Below are positions 17,735-25,307 of a stretch of 64,000 nt of DNA, piece by piece (the first letter of the stretch is position 1; each line of letters begins with the position of its first letter). The notes below the pieces were generated by a model. That model was not told where the DNA came from. It searched no databases and saw only the letters and a list, made by a program, of their open reading frames with translations. A program made the position numbers and the translations under genes. Source of the stretch: Pontibacter aydingkolensis (GTDB taxonomy: Bacteria > Bacteroidota > Bacteroidia > Cytophagales > Hymenobacteraceae); NCBI RefSeq assembly GCF_019443125.1, contig NZ_JAHYXK010000007.1, positions 113,663-177,662 on the forward strand, read 5' to 3'.

Positions 17735-20086
17735 ATGAAAAAACTTTTTACGCTTGCGCTGCTGTTTTGCTGTACCAGCCTTGCCTTTGCCCAAAGCAAG
17801 TATACCTTAAGTGGCTATGTGCGCGAGAAAGGCAGCGGCGAACTGCTGATAGGAGTAAGCGTGTACCAGCCGGGCACTACCATTAGTACCTCTACCAACA
17901 CCTATGGTTTTTACTCCCTTACACTTCCGGCTAAAGATTCAGTTACACTAACATTTGGCTATCTGGGCTATAAGCCGGAAATAAGGAAAGTATCATTGCG
18001 TCAGAGCCTGGAGTTGAATATTGAGCTACAGTCGGAGGCTACGCTCAAAGAGGTGGAAGTTGTAGCAGAAAGAGTGGAGAAAGTCAGCCAGGCAGTGGAT
18101 ATGAGTAAGATAGAAGTGCCCATCTCTCAAATTAAAAGTATACCGGCGCTGCTTGGCGAGAAGGATGTGATGAAAGTGCTGCAACTGATGCCGGGAGTGC
18201 AGTCTGGCAGCGAGGGCAACAGCGGCATTTACGTGCGCGGCGGAGGCCCTGACCAGAACCTTATCATACTTGATGATGCCACAGTGTACAACGCATCGCA
18301 CCTGTTTGGGTTTTTCTCCTTGTTTAACGGCGATGCGCTTAAGAGCGTGGAGCTGACCAAAGGCGGATTTCCGGCACGTTATGGAGGCAGGCTTTCTTCT
18401 GTTATCGACCTGAACATGAAAGACGGTAACAAAGAGGAACTGCATGGTGAAGGAGGAATTGGTCTGATCTCGTCGCGGCTGATGCTGGAAGGACCCTTAA
18501 GCAAAGGCAAATCGTCTTTTTTGATATCCGGACGCCGCACGTATGCCGATGTACTTGCCCGCCCTTTTATGGACATAGATGGCAAGGCCGGGTATTATTT
18601 TTATGACCTGAACACAAAAGTGAACTACGACTTTGGGCAGAAGAATAAACTTTACTTAAGCGGTTACTTTGGCCGTGATCGCTTCTTTTTCCGGGAAAAG
18701 TATGATGACGGTGAGTCGGAGGGAGGCATACACTGGGGCAATGCTACAGGCACGCTGCGCTGGAACCACCTGTTCTCCAATAAAGTGTTTGCAAACACTT
18801 CCCTGGTTTTTAGCCGTTACCGCTTCAATATTTTTGCATCCGAAGAAGACGACGAGAAAGACGAAAAGTTTAAGCTTGACTATTTCTCCAGCATTCAGGA
18901 CGTAGCCCTAAAGTATGACCTGGATTACCTTCCTAACCCGCAGCATTCGATTAAAGCCGGTTTTCAGAGCACATTCCATCGGTTTACGCCAAGTGCGCTG
19001 GTTATAAAAGACTCACAGCAGCCTACTATTGAGCAGGAGTCTAAAAATGTGGATGGTGTAGAGTCGTCAGTTTACGTGGAGGATACTTACAAGCCTACAC
19101 CAGCCCTTAGAATTAACGCCGGTTTGCGTCTGAGCCATTTTGCTGCAGATAAGAAAAGCTACTTTATGCCGGAGCCACGCCTGGCAGCTGCCTATAGTAT
19201 AAAAGAAGACCTGGCTGTAAAGGCATCGTATGCACGCATGAACCAGTACGTGCACCTGATCAGCAACACTGGTATTGGCTTACCAACCGACCTGTGGGTG
19301 CCTACTACTGATAAGCTAAAGCCCCAGACATCTCAGCAGATTGCAGTAGGAATAGCTAAGGATTTTTTGAAAAAAGACCTGGCCCTCACAATCGAAGGAT
19401 ACTATAAAAAATCAAACAACATTATAGGTTATAAAGAGGGTGCCAGCTTTATGGTAATCGACGACCCGGAAACAGCTGAAGAAGTTAGCTGGGAAAATAA
19501 CATCACAGCGGGCCAGGGCTGGTCTTATGGTGTGGAGTTCCTGTTACAGAAAAAGGTGGGCCGCTTCTCTGGTTGGGCTGGTTATACTTTATCGTGGACG
19601 CAACTGCAGTTTGACTCGCTTAACTACGGTAAAAAGTTTTATGCCCGCTACGATCGCCGCCACGATATTTCACTGGTAGGTATTTACGAGCTAAGCAAAG
19701 GTGTAACTTTATCTGGCACCTGGGTTTACGGTACAGGCAACGCCATTACAATGCCTGTAGGCACTTACGAATCGCAGCACCATCTGCCATCAAAGTATAA
19801 AGTCAATTCATACTCCTATTACGGGGGCAACGCAGTTGACTACGGCGACCGCAACTCGTTCCGGATGGCAGCTTACCACCGCATGGATATTGGTATACAG
19901 TTTCATAAGCAGAAAAAGTGGGGAGAGCGTACCTGGGAGATCAGTTTTTACAATGCCTACAACCGCCGCAACCCCTTCTTTTATTACATAGAAGAAGATA
20001 ATAACGGCACCACATCAGAAAGTAAACTAAAGCAGATCACGTTGTTCCCGATTATCCCATCGGTTACTTATGGCTTTAAATTTTAA
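17735..20086 (+). CDS. TonB-dependent receptor with N-terminal carboxypeptidase-regulatory-like domain
   Basis: 783 residues: a signal peptide (cleaved after FAFAQ-type site near residue 20), a CarboxypepD_reg-like beta-sandwich at about 22-105, a plug domain at about 130-235 with GIYVRGGGPDQNLIILDDA, then a 22-strand barrel. It is shorter than SusC-type receptors and belongs to the group paired with DUF4249 lipoproteins, whose gene follows 12 bases downstream. The substrate is unknown; it is an energy-dependent outer-membrane importer. It starts at ATG 17735 after an AT-rich leader. Confidence 0.95.
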   Translation: MKKLFTLALLFCCTSLAFAQSKYTLSGYVREKGSGELLIGVSVYQPGTTISTSTNTYGFYSLTLPAKDSVTLTFGYLGYKPEIRKVSLRQSLELNIELQSEATLKEVEVVAERVEKVSQAVDMSKIEVPISQIKSIPALLGEKDVMKVLQLMPGVQSGSEGNSGIYVRGGGPDQNLIILDDATVYNASHLFGFFSLFNGDALKSVELTKGGFPARYGGRLSSVIDLNMKDGNKEELHGEGGIGLISSRLMLEGPLSKGKSSFLISGRRTYADVLARPFMDIDGKAGYYFYDLNTKVNYDFGQKNKLYLSGYFGRDRFFFREKYDDGESEGGIHWGNATGTLRWNHLFSNKVFANTSLVFSRYRFNIFASEEDDEKDEKFKLDYFSSIQDVALKYDLDYLPNPQHSIKAGFQSTFHRFTPSALVIKDSQQPTIEQESKNVDGVESSVYVEDTYKPTPALRINAGLRLSHFAADKKSYFMPEPRLAAAYSIKEDLAVKASYARMNQYVHLISNTGIGLPTDLWVPTTDKLKPQTSQQIAVGIAKDFLKKDLALTIEGYYKKSNNIIGYKEGASFMVIDDPETAEEVSWENNITAGQGWSYGVEFLLQKKVGRFSGWAGYTLSWTQLQFDSLNYGKKFYARYDRRHDISLVGIYELSKGVTLSGTWVYGTGNAITMPVGTYESQHHLPSKYKVNSYSYYGGNAVDYGDRNSFRMAAYHRMDIGIQFHKQKKWGERTWEISFYNAYNRRNPFFYYIEEDNNGTTSESKLKQITLFPIIPSVTYGFKF

Positions 20087-20098
20087 AACGTACAGCAC

Positions 20099-21001
20099 AT
20101 GAAAACATATCGTATCATACCATTTATCATACTTATTGCAATTACGCTGTTAACTGCCTGCGAGAAAGATGCAGATAATGTAAAGCCTTTCAAAGTAGAC
20201 TCTAAGCTGGTAGTGCACGCCTTTATCTCTCCGCAGGATACAGTGCTTAAAGTGCACCTGCAAAAGTCGCAGCCGGCGCTGGGAAGAAGGCTGAGCGAGG
20301 AGCAACTTCAGGTACCAAACGCCAATGTTACCATCTCGGACGGTAGTTCGGCTGTAACATTAACCTACGACCCTGACCACAATGCTTATTTCTCTAAATT
20401 ACGTGAATGGGCTATAGTGGCAGGCAAAACTTACACCTTAAAAGTTACAGCCCCCGGAGGATATGCAGCTACTGCCAGTTGTTCGGTTCCGGAAGCTACG
20501 GGAATTGCGATAACTGATGTAAGTACCTCCACCACAACTGAAACCGATTACTATGGGGGCGAAATGAAAAGGTATAAAGTAGCCTATAAGTGGACAGACG
20601 CGCCCGGCGTAAACAATTACTACCGCACGCTGGCTGCCAAAGTTTTCTGGCATAAAAACTACTATGGAGATAGGCAGCGGGTAGCAGAGCCTGCGCATCT
20701 GGATCGTGGCAAGCCAGGCCTGTACAAGGATGATAAAGCACAAGGTGGAGTTCTAACATCCGATGACTTCTATTATTACCAGGGGGCACAATCGCCGGAT
20801 ATAGAAAAGCAATACCAACTACACTTGCTGCTTGTAGTATCGGATAAAAACTACTACCTGTACCAGGACGCACAGTACAAGCAATCTCAGTCTAACGGTA
20901 ACCCCTTTGCGGAGCCAGTGGTTATGTACAGCAACATAGAGGGGGGACTTGGTGTGTTTGCAGGTTATAACCAGGTAGAAGCACTGATTGATATGGAATA
21001 G
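20099..21001 (+). CDS. DUF4249-family lipoprotein, TonB-receptor partner
   Basis: 300 residues with a lipobox LLTAC (Cys21). The N-terminal half is a beta-sandwich (LVVHAFISPQDTVLKVHLQ; NANVTISDGS) typical of DUF4249. This family is found almost only in Bacteroidota, directly downstream of TonB-dependent receptors. A surface-exposed substrate-binding role analogous to SusD is inferred, not shown. The gene ends shortly before a strong bidirectional terminator. Confidence 0.9.
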   Translation: MKTYRIIPFIILIAITLLTACEKDADNVKPFKVDSKLVVHAFISPQDTVLKVHLQKSQPALGRRLSEEQLQVPNANVTISDGSSAVTLTYDPDHNAYFSKLREWAIVAGKTYTLKVTAPGGYAATASCSVPEATGIAITDVSTSTTTETDYYGGEMKRYKVAYKWTDAPGVNNYYRTLAAKVFWHKNYYGDRQRVAEPAHLDRGKPGLYKDDKAQGGVLTSDDFYYYQGAQSPDIEKQYQLHLLLVVSDKNYYLYQDAQYKQSQSNGNPFAEPVVMYSNIEGGLGVFAGYNQVEALIDME

Positions 21002-21021
21002 GACTTACATACCTTAACATC

Positions 21022-21054
21022 AAAAAGAGAGGTTGGTTAATAGCCTCTCTTTTT
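21022..21054. terminator. bidirectional hairpin terminator
   Basis: An 11-bp perfect stem AAAAAGAGAGG/CCTCTCTTTTT with an 11-base loop and A/T tracts on both sides. It sits between the convergent DUF4249 and PP-loop ATPase genes and can serve both. Confidence 0.9.
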
Positions 21055-21083
21055 GTTTTCTTCTTGAAGTGCGATTTTTATGT

Positions 21084-21812
21084 TTAGTGAGTAGGTACCA
21101 AATCGCAGAACCAGAAGCCGGTGTCATAGGTTGGTAAGTCTTCTTTCTTAAAACAGCTATCATCAGCATTGGCAGGTGCACCATACGTTTTCAGGACTTT
21201 CTCTCCCAACGTATACTTTACAGGTCTTTTGAAAATAGGTCCGTCAAAAACAAACGTATGGAATTCGCCATTTTCGCCCGCAGGGTCTACGCCTTCCGGC
21301 AAATCGTTTAAGAAGCTGTGGTCAAGAATTCGGCCTACAAACGACTCGTCCAGCAATCGGGCATTTATACTTACCACTACTGCCTTAAAGCCAAGGTCTA
21401 TAAACTCCGCAACCAGTTCTTTAGTAGATCTGCCCCAAAGCGGGAACGCAGCCTTTATACCTACCTGTGCCAGTTGTTGCTCCCGGTAAAGGCGCAGGTC
21501 CTCCAAGTTAATATCTCCAAAAATGGCATGTGTAAAGCCCTGTTGCTGCAATGGGCGCATAGTGCTTTCCATCAAATTGTTATAAGCCTCCATAGTGGCA
21601 TTTTCCGGTAGCATGATTTGCTGTAATGGAATACCTATACTATTTGCCTGTTGCTCCAGAAGATCCTGACGCACACCGTGCATTGTTATGCGGTTAGTAG
21701 CTCCGCTCAGGGTAGTTAGCAGTAACTGTACATTGTACTCTTTCTGCCTGAGCACATGGTACAGGCAAAGCGTCGAGTCTTTACCGCCACTCCAGTTAAA
21801 TATACTTTTCAT
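21084..21812 (-). CDS. PP-loop ATPase, diphthine-ammonia-ligase (Dph6/MJ0570)-like
   Basis: 242 residues. The PP-loop SGGKDS lies at 8-13, followed by a region with LLTTLSG and HGVR, and the C-terminal part has GENGEFHTFVFDGP, which is diagnostic of the Dph6/MJ0570 family. In eukaryotes and archaea such enzymes complete diphthamide on elongation factor 2. Bacteria lack diphthamide, so the bacterial members have an unknown adenylating role and the usual product name is probably misleading. It is apparently a single gene. Confidence 0.85.
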   Translation of the reverse strand: MKSIFNWSGGKDSTLCLYHVLRQKEYNVQLLLTTLSGATNRITMHGVRQDLLEQQANSIGIPLQQIMLPENATMEAYNNLMESTMRPLQQQGFTHAIFGDINLEDLRLYREQQLAQVGIKAAFPLWGRSTKELVAEFIDLGFKAVVVSINARLLDESFVGRILDHSFLNDLPEGVDPAGENGEFHTFVFDGPIFKRPVKYTLGEKVLKTYGAPANADDSCFKKEDLPTYDTGFWFCDLVPTH

Positions 21813-21978
21813 GGTTAAGTTGATAATGGGAAGTATAGTAAAAGTTAGTACAAAGTATAAACGGACAAAAGTAATACAAGATAGCTTTGAGGGTGGTTAA
21901 GATAAAATGCTATTTATCAGAACAACTTTACTTTTTACATCTTTTTAAATCAATGGCTGGGCCTATGCCGTAAAATAT

Positions 21979-22003
21979 ATAAAGGCTGTTCATAAACAGC
22001 TTT
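21979..22003 (+). other. small hairpin in the leader of the SD-bearing small gene
   Basis: AAAGGCTGTT (21981-21990) pairs with AACAGCTTT (21995-22003) with a one-base bulge around a CATA loop. It lies about 28 bases upstream of the ATG at 22031. The following DNA is not T-rich, so attenuation is not supported. It could be an mRNA-stability or regulatory stem. Confidence 0.3.
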
Positions 22004-22022
22004 ATGTTAAACCAAGAAAAGG

Positions 22023-22028
22023 AGGTTA
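22023..22028 (+). promoter_or_regulatory. Shine-Dalgarno sequence deciding the start at 22031
   Basis: AAAAGGAGGTTATT precedes ATG 22031. The core is AGGAGG with a short A/T spacer. Almost every other gene in the window lacks such a site, so it is informative about both the start and the gene's possible outside origin. Confidence 0.6.
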
Positions 22029-22030
22029 TT

Positions 22031-22219
22031 ATGCCACAAGGCGATAAATCTGCTTATACTGACAAGCAGAAAAGAAAAGCAGAACATATTGAAGAGGGTT
22101 ACGAAAAAAGAGGCGTAAGCCATAAAGAAGCCGAAAAAAGAGCCTGGGCTACCGTTAACAAACAAGACGGCGGCGGTAACAAAAGCGGCTCCGGCAGATC
22201 AAACAACAAGAAAGACTAA
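22031..22219 (+). CDS. small basic 'plasmid-stabilization'-type stress protein
   Basis: 62 residues from ATG 22031, starting MPQGDKSAYTDKQKRKAEH. An upstream in-frame ATG at 22004 would add nine residues. The 22031 start is preferred because a near-perfect Shine-Dalgarno (AGGAGG) lies 8 bases before it, unusual for this phylum. Highly charged, helical and with a Gly/Ser/Lys-rich tail, it matches small proteins annotated as plasmid-stabilization or hypothetical in many unrelated bacteria. The function is unknown and no toxin partner is present. A strong terminator follows. Confidence 0.8.
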   Translation: MPQGDKSAYTDKQKRKAEHIEEGYEKRGVSHKEAEKRAWATVNKQDGGGNKSGSGRSNNKKD

Positions 22220-22237
22220 GGAAAATTTATTCAATTA

Positions 22238-22280
22238 AAGCAAAATGGCCAGGTGTATTTAACGCCTGGCCATTTTGCTT
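22238..22280. terminator. bidirectional hairpin terminator
   Basis: A 16-bp perfect stem (core GCAAAATGGCCAGG at 22240-22253 with its complement at 22265-22278) and an 11-base loop, between convergent genes. Confidence 0.92.
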
Positions 22281-22294
22281 TATACTTGTTTATA

Positions 22295-23389
22295 CTACGG
22301 ATAATTGTTTGTATGCGCATCCGGATCATCAAAATCGGGGTCTATGGTAGGAGGCAGACCTGTCATGACGCGGTTGTGAGAGTAAGGCCGGTTTTTTGGA
22401 TAAGACCCGTAGTGCCCCTGGCCGTTTTTTTGTTTACTGTTGTTACGTTTCTTTATCGCCATCCAGAATAAGCCTGCTACAGCTACGGCACCTGCAACGG
22501 CAAGCACTTTGGGTACTGTGTTACTAACTTCAGGCGGCAACGAAACGACACCCTGTTCATCTGTAATGGCTGGTTCGTGCACATAGCGGCCATGTTTCGG
22601 CACAGCTTTTAGCCAGAAGTTCTTAACCAGGTTTTCCAGCTGTCGGGTTAGTTCTTCGCCCTTCATAGGCATTCCGTGTCCGGTGGCTGCTATTTTGGGG
22701 TTTAAATTAAGGAGTGTTTCTACAGAACGGTGGGCATTTCCCCAGTCCGGCGTATAGTAATTAGGCGGGCCATGTACTTCTCGCTTTTCTGTCATCACGG
22801 CGATTGCAGATTCGGCATCGCGTGTTGTGAACGCATCGCCAGCCAGCAATACGCGATCTTCTTCTCTAAAAAAAGACACATGCCCAGGGCTATGGCCCGG
22901 CGTAAATACCCAATGCCATCCTTCCAGTGCAGGCACAATTCCTTCCTCAGGAAGAAGTACTAACAACTGATGTATATCAATCGGTTTTTTGGGGTAAATG
23001 AATGAAAGGTAGGCCATAGCACCGCCGCCTACACTTGGGTCGGGTGGGGGATAGCTTGACTGACCGGTAAGGTATGGAAATTCCATGGGGTGTGCGTATA
23101 CCGGTACCTGCCAGTGTTCTGCCAACTCCCGTACGGTGCCAATATGATCAAAGTGCCCGTGCGTTAATACAATGGCCTGTGGTACACTGTTTTCCCCGAA
23201 CAATTCATCTGCAGCACTCCGGATCTGGTGCGCGTAGCCTTTTACACCAGTATCTACCAGCACCCACGAGCCATTGGGGTTGGCAACAAAGTATAAGTTA
23301 GCGAAAAGTGTTTTCAGGCCCCACACCCGCGGCGCTACAGCAAAGGTTTGGCGGCTAGCCGGGGTGTGGAGTCTTTTTGATGTTTCCAT
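22295..23389 (-). CDS. metallo-beta-lactamase-fold hydrolase with C-terminal membrane anchor
   Basis: 364 residues. The metal site HGHFDH lies at 77-82 (H77, H79, D81, H82). The later ligands sit in FTPGHSPGHVSF, LLAGDAF and ATGHGMPM, so the dinuclear zinc centre looks complete. After about residue 290 there is an extra tail with one hydrophobic helix (VLAVAGAVAVAGLFWMAI) and a basic, low-complexity end. This suggests a membrane-attached glyoxalase II-like or lactonase-like enzyme. The substrate is not known. It is a single gene on the minus strand. Confidence 0.88.
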   Translation of the reverse strand: METSKRLHTPASRQTFAVAPRVWGLKTLFANLYFVANPNGSWVLVDTGVKGYAHQIRSAADELFGENSVPQAIVLTHGHFDHIGTVRELAEHWQVPVYAHPMEFPYLTGQSSYPPPDPSVGGGAMAYLSFIYPKKPIDIHQLLVLLPEEGIVPALEGWHWVFTPGHSPGHVSFFREEDRVLLAGDAFTTRDAESAIAVMTEKREVHGPPNYYTPDWGNAHRSVETLLNLNPKIAATGHGMPMKGEELTRQLENLVKNFWLKAVPKHGRYVHEPAITDEQGVVSLPPEVSNTVPKVLAVAGAVAVAGLFWMAIKKRNNSKQKNGQGHYGSYPKNRPYSHNRVMTGLPPTIDPDFDDPDAHTNNYP

Positions 23390-23585
23390 AGGCGTGCGTT
23401 TAGTTAAAGTTAGCGAAATAATGTCAGACTTTTAGTACGGCTGACTGCTGAAATAGGCTAATTATAATTTTCATAATATTCGGGCCTTCTACTTAAAGGT
23501 TGTTTTACTGCTGGTTACATTAATACTTTTTAAAGAGCATGTGGCAGGATTTGATTGAGGCATGTTTTTTGAAGTATGAATAAAT

Positions 23586-23609
23586 AATTGCCTTTATTTA
23601 TTGGCAATT
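23586..23609 (+). other. hairpin upstream of a small hypothetical gene
   Basis: AATTGCC (23586-23592) pairs with GGCAATT (23603-23609) around a T/A-rich loop, about 50 bases before ATG 23661. The rest of the roughly 270-base gap between 23389 and 23661 is AT-rich. It contains a TATCTTTC (23636-23643) that resembles a -7 box. No gene was seen in it. Confidence 0.3.
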
Positions 23610-23660
23610 TGATTTCCTTTTTTTCAGGAATTATTTATCTTTCTGATAAGTTTACTTCAT

Positions 23661-23921
23661 ATGGTTAATTTATTTGTTCCACCGAGCTACATGGCGGTTT
23701 ATGCAAAGTGTATAGATGCGTCGATGCCAGCCTTCGATCCGGAAGAGTGGATTGAGGAGGGCAAGGTGTACCCTGTAAAGCATTTTTCAGAGCCCCTGAA
23801 CCAGGGTGATGGCTTTGCCATTACAATCATGGATGAGGATGGCATTGAAATTCACCCATCGTCTTCGCACTGGAGTTTCTCTTCTACGCGATTCGAGCTT
23901 TATACTTTGCACCTGAACTAG
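23661..23921 (+). CDS. small protein of unknown function
   Basis: 86 residues, acidic, with a WIEEGKVYPV segment and alternating beta strands (FAITIMDEDGIEI; FELYTLHLN). No signal peptide or membrane helix. The composition and coherent strand pattern look like a real small cytoplasmic beta protein of the kind common in Bacteroidota, but no family was recognised. It is a single gene followed by a good terminator. Confidence 0.65.
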   Translation: MVNLFVPPSYMAVYAKCIDASMPAFDPEEWIEEGKVYPVKHFSEPLNQGDGFAITIMDEDGIEIHPSSSHWSFSSTRFELYTLHLN

Positions 23922-23951
23922 ACCAAATTCAGAGAAATTACGTTTAACTAT

Positions 23952-23978
23952 AAAGGCTGCCCAGTGCAGCCTTTTTTT
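23952..23978 (+). terminator. hairpin terminator
   Basis: AAAGGCTGC (23952-23960) pairs with GCAGCCTTT (23966-23974) around a 5-base loop, followed by a run of T. It ends the small gene at 23921. Confidence 0.92.
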
Positions 23979-24019
23979 TAACTTTTTCTTTCAGAGTAGT
24001 ATAGGAGTATAATTTTACC

Positions 24020-24280
24020 ATGATAAGCGCCGAAGAATTCAATGAGCTGCCTCCTCATTTACAGTCAGAGCTTGTTTTAAGCCAGGGGCATTACCTCTAT
24101 CACCGAATTAAAGGCTGGTGCAAAATAGATCTCTACTGGTTTCATGATTTTTATGTAGAGATCTGGTTTCTATACGACCTCAAAAGTATAGGTTTAGTGC
24201 GCGCTCTTACCAAGTACCGGCACCTGGAGCCCTACCTGGAAACTATAAAGCTTAAACTGAAGACTGCCAGAAAAGAGTAG
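24020..24280 (+). CDS. small protein of unknown function
   Basis: 86 residues, rich in aromatic residues (LYWFHDFYVEIWFLYDL), with LPPHLQSELVLSQGHYLYHR at the N-terminus and a basic, helical C-terminus. No export signal. The family was not recognised. It resembles short single-domain proteins with one beta-hairpin and helices. It is probably real because the codon use is like the neighbours and because a TAATTTTA -7-like box lies just before ATG 24020. Confidence 0.6.
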   Translation: MISAEEFNELPPHLQSELVLSQGHYLYHRIKGWCKIDLYWFHDFYVEIWFLYDLKSIGLVRALTKYRHLEPYLETIKLKLKTARKE

Positions 24281-24395
24281 TTACAAATTACATTTTCCTG
24301 AGCCACAAACCTGCACAAGTATAAATAGTACCGGGCTTACTTAAATTCTGTTGATCAAAACCTGTCTCATAACTTCAAAATTTATACTTTTGAGC

Positions 24396-25115
24396 ATGAG
24401 CAGAAATTTACTTTTGATAAGTACCTCTACAACACACGGCACAGGTTATCTGGAGCATGCCCAAGAAGAGGTAAAGACATTACTGGAGGGTAAGTCCAGC
24501 ATCTTATTTATACCTTATGCGCGCCCGGGCGGCATTTCCCATAAAGATTATACAGCCAAAGTTAAAGAGACCCTGGAGCCCTGGGGCTTTGCTGTAACTG
24601 GCGTGCATGAGTATGATAACCCTGTAAAGGCGGTGCAGGAAGCCGAGGCTGTTTTTATTGGCGGCGGTAATACCTTTCAGTTGCTAAAGAACCTGTACGC
24701 TAACAAATTGATTGAGCCCTTGCAGGAGCGTGTGAAAAAGAGCATGCCGTATATGGGCACAAGTGCCGGAACAAACGTGGCAGGCAAAACAATTGGCACT
24801 ACCAACGATATGCCTATTGTGCATGTAAAGTCTTTTGATGCACTACAGTTGGTGCCCTTCAACATCAACCCGCATTACCTCGACCCGATAGAAGGCTCTA
24901 CCCACATGGGAGAAACCCGCGAAACCCGTATTGCAGAGTTTCACCACCTTAACCGCCAGCCAGTGGTAGGTTTGCGTGAGGGCAGTATGCTGCGTGTTAA
25001 AGGCGATAGAATAGAACTTAAAGGACCACACACTGCCCGCATCTTTCTGCAATCTGAGAAGCCAGTTGAGTTTAAACCAGGAGATGACATAGGCTTTCTG
25101 TTAGAAGCGTATTAA
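24396..25115 (+). CDS. pepE: dipeptidase E (alpha-aspartyl dipeptidase), family S51
   Basis: 239 residues from ATG 24396 (MSRNLLLISTSTTHG), which matches the usual PepE length. An upstream in-frame ATG at 24351 would add 15 poorly conserved residues. The catalytic Ser123 lies in GTSAGTN, followed by a conserved D/H-bearing region (NPHYLDP, Asp/His). It cleaves N-terminal aspartyl dipeptides in the cytoplasm for peptide recycling. It is a single gene; a terminator follows at 25150. Confidence 0.95.
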   Translation: MSRNLLLISTSTTHGTGYLEHAQEEVKTLLEGKSSILFIPYARPGGISHKDYTAKVKETLEPWGFAVTGVHEYDNPVKAVQEAEAVFIGGGNTFQLLKNLYANKLIEPLQERVKKSMPYMGTSAGTNVAGKTIGTTNDMPIVHVKSFDALQLVPFNINPHYLDPIEGSTHMGETRETRIAEFHHLNRQPVVGLREGSMLRVKGDRIELKGPHTARIFLQSEKPVEFKPGDDIGFLLEAY

Positions 25116-25149
25116 AAGACATTACTAATCAGGGTGGATAGTTGCCTGC

Positions 25150-25184
25150 AAAAAAGGTGAAGTATAAGTTGCTTCACCTTTTTT
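25150..25184. terminator. hairpin terminator
   Basis: AAAAAGGTGAAG (25151-25162) pairs with CTTCACCTTTTT (25172-25183) around a loop that itself contains an AGTATA motif. It is placed to end pepE. Confidence 0.9.
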
Positions 25185-25307
25185 ATTTTAGCCCCTTCAA
25201 TTTGTTTTGTTTTCAATTGCGTATACTTTTTCTGAAAGAAATCTGCCCTTGAGTTATTTCCGGGATTAAATGATTTGTTTTGATACGAAATCATATAACC
25301 TTTACCT

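Noticed and set aside
18026..18445. 139-codon frame opposite the TonB receptor gene
   Set aside because: Lies wholly inside a clear coding gene on the other strand with no own signals; the same holds for other antisense frames such as 9528-10103 and 16188-16727.
24383..24392. TATACTTTTG as a promoter -7 box before pepE
   Set aside because: Spacing inside the box is one base too long for TAnnTTTG and it lies only a few bases from the ATG; it is one of many AAGTATA copies.
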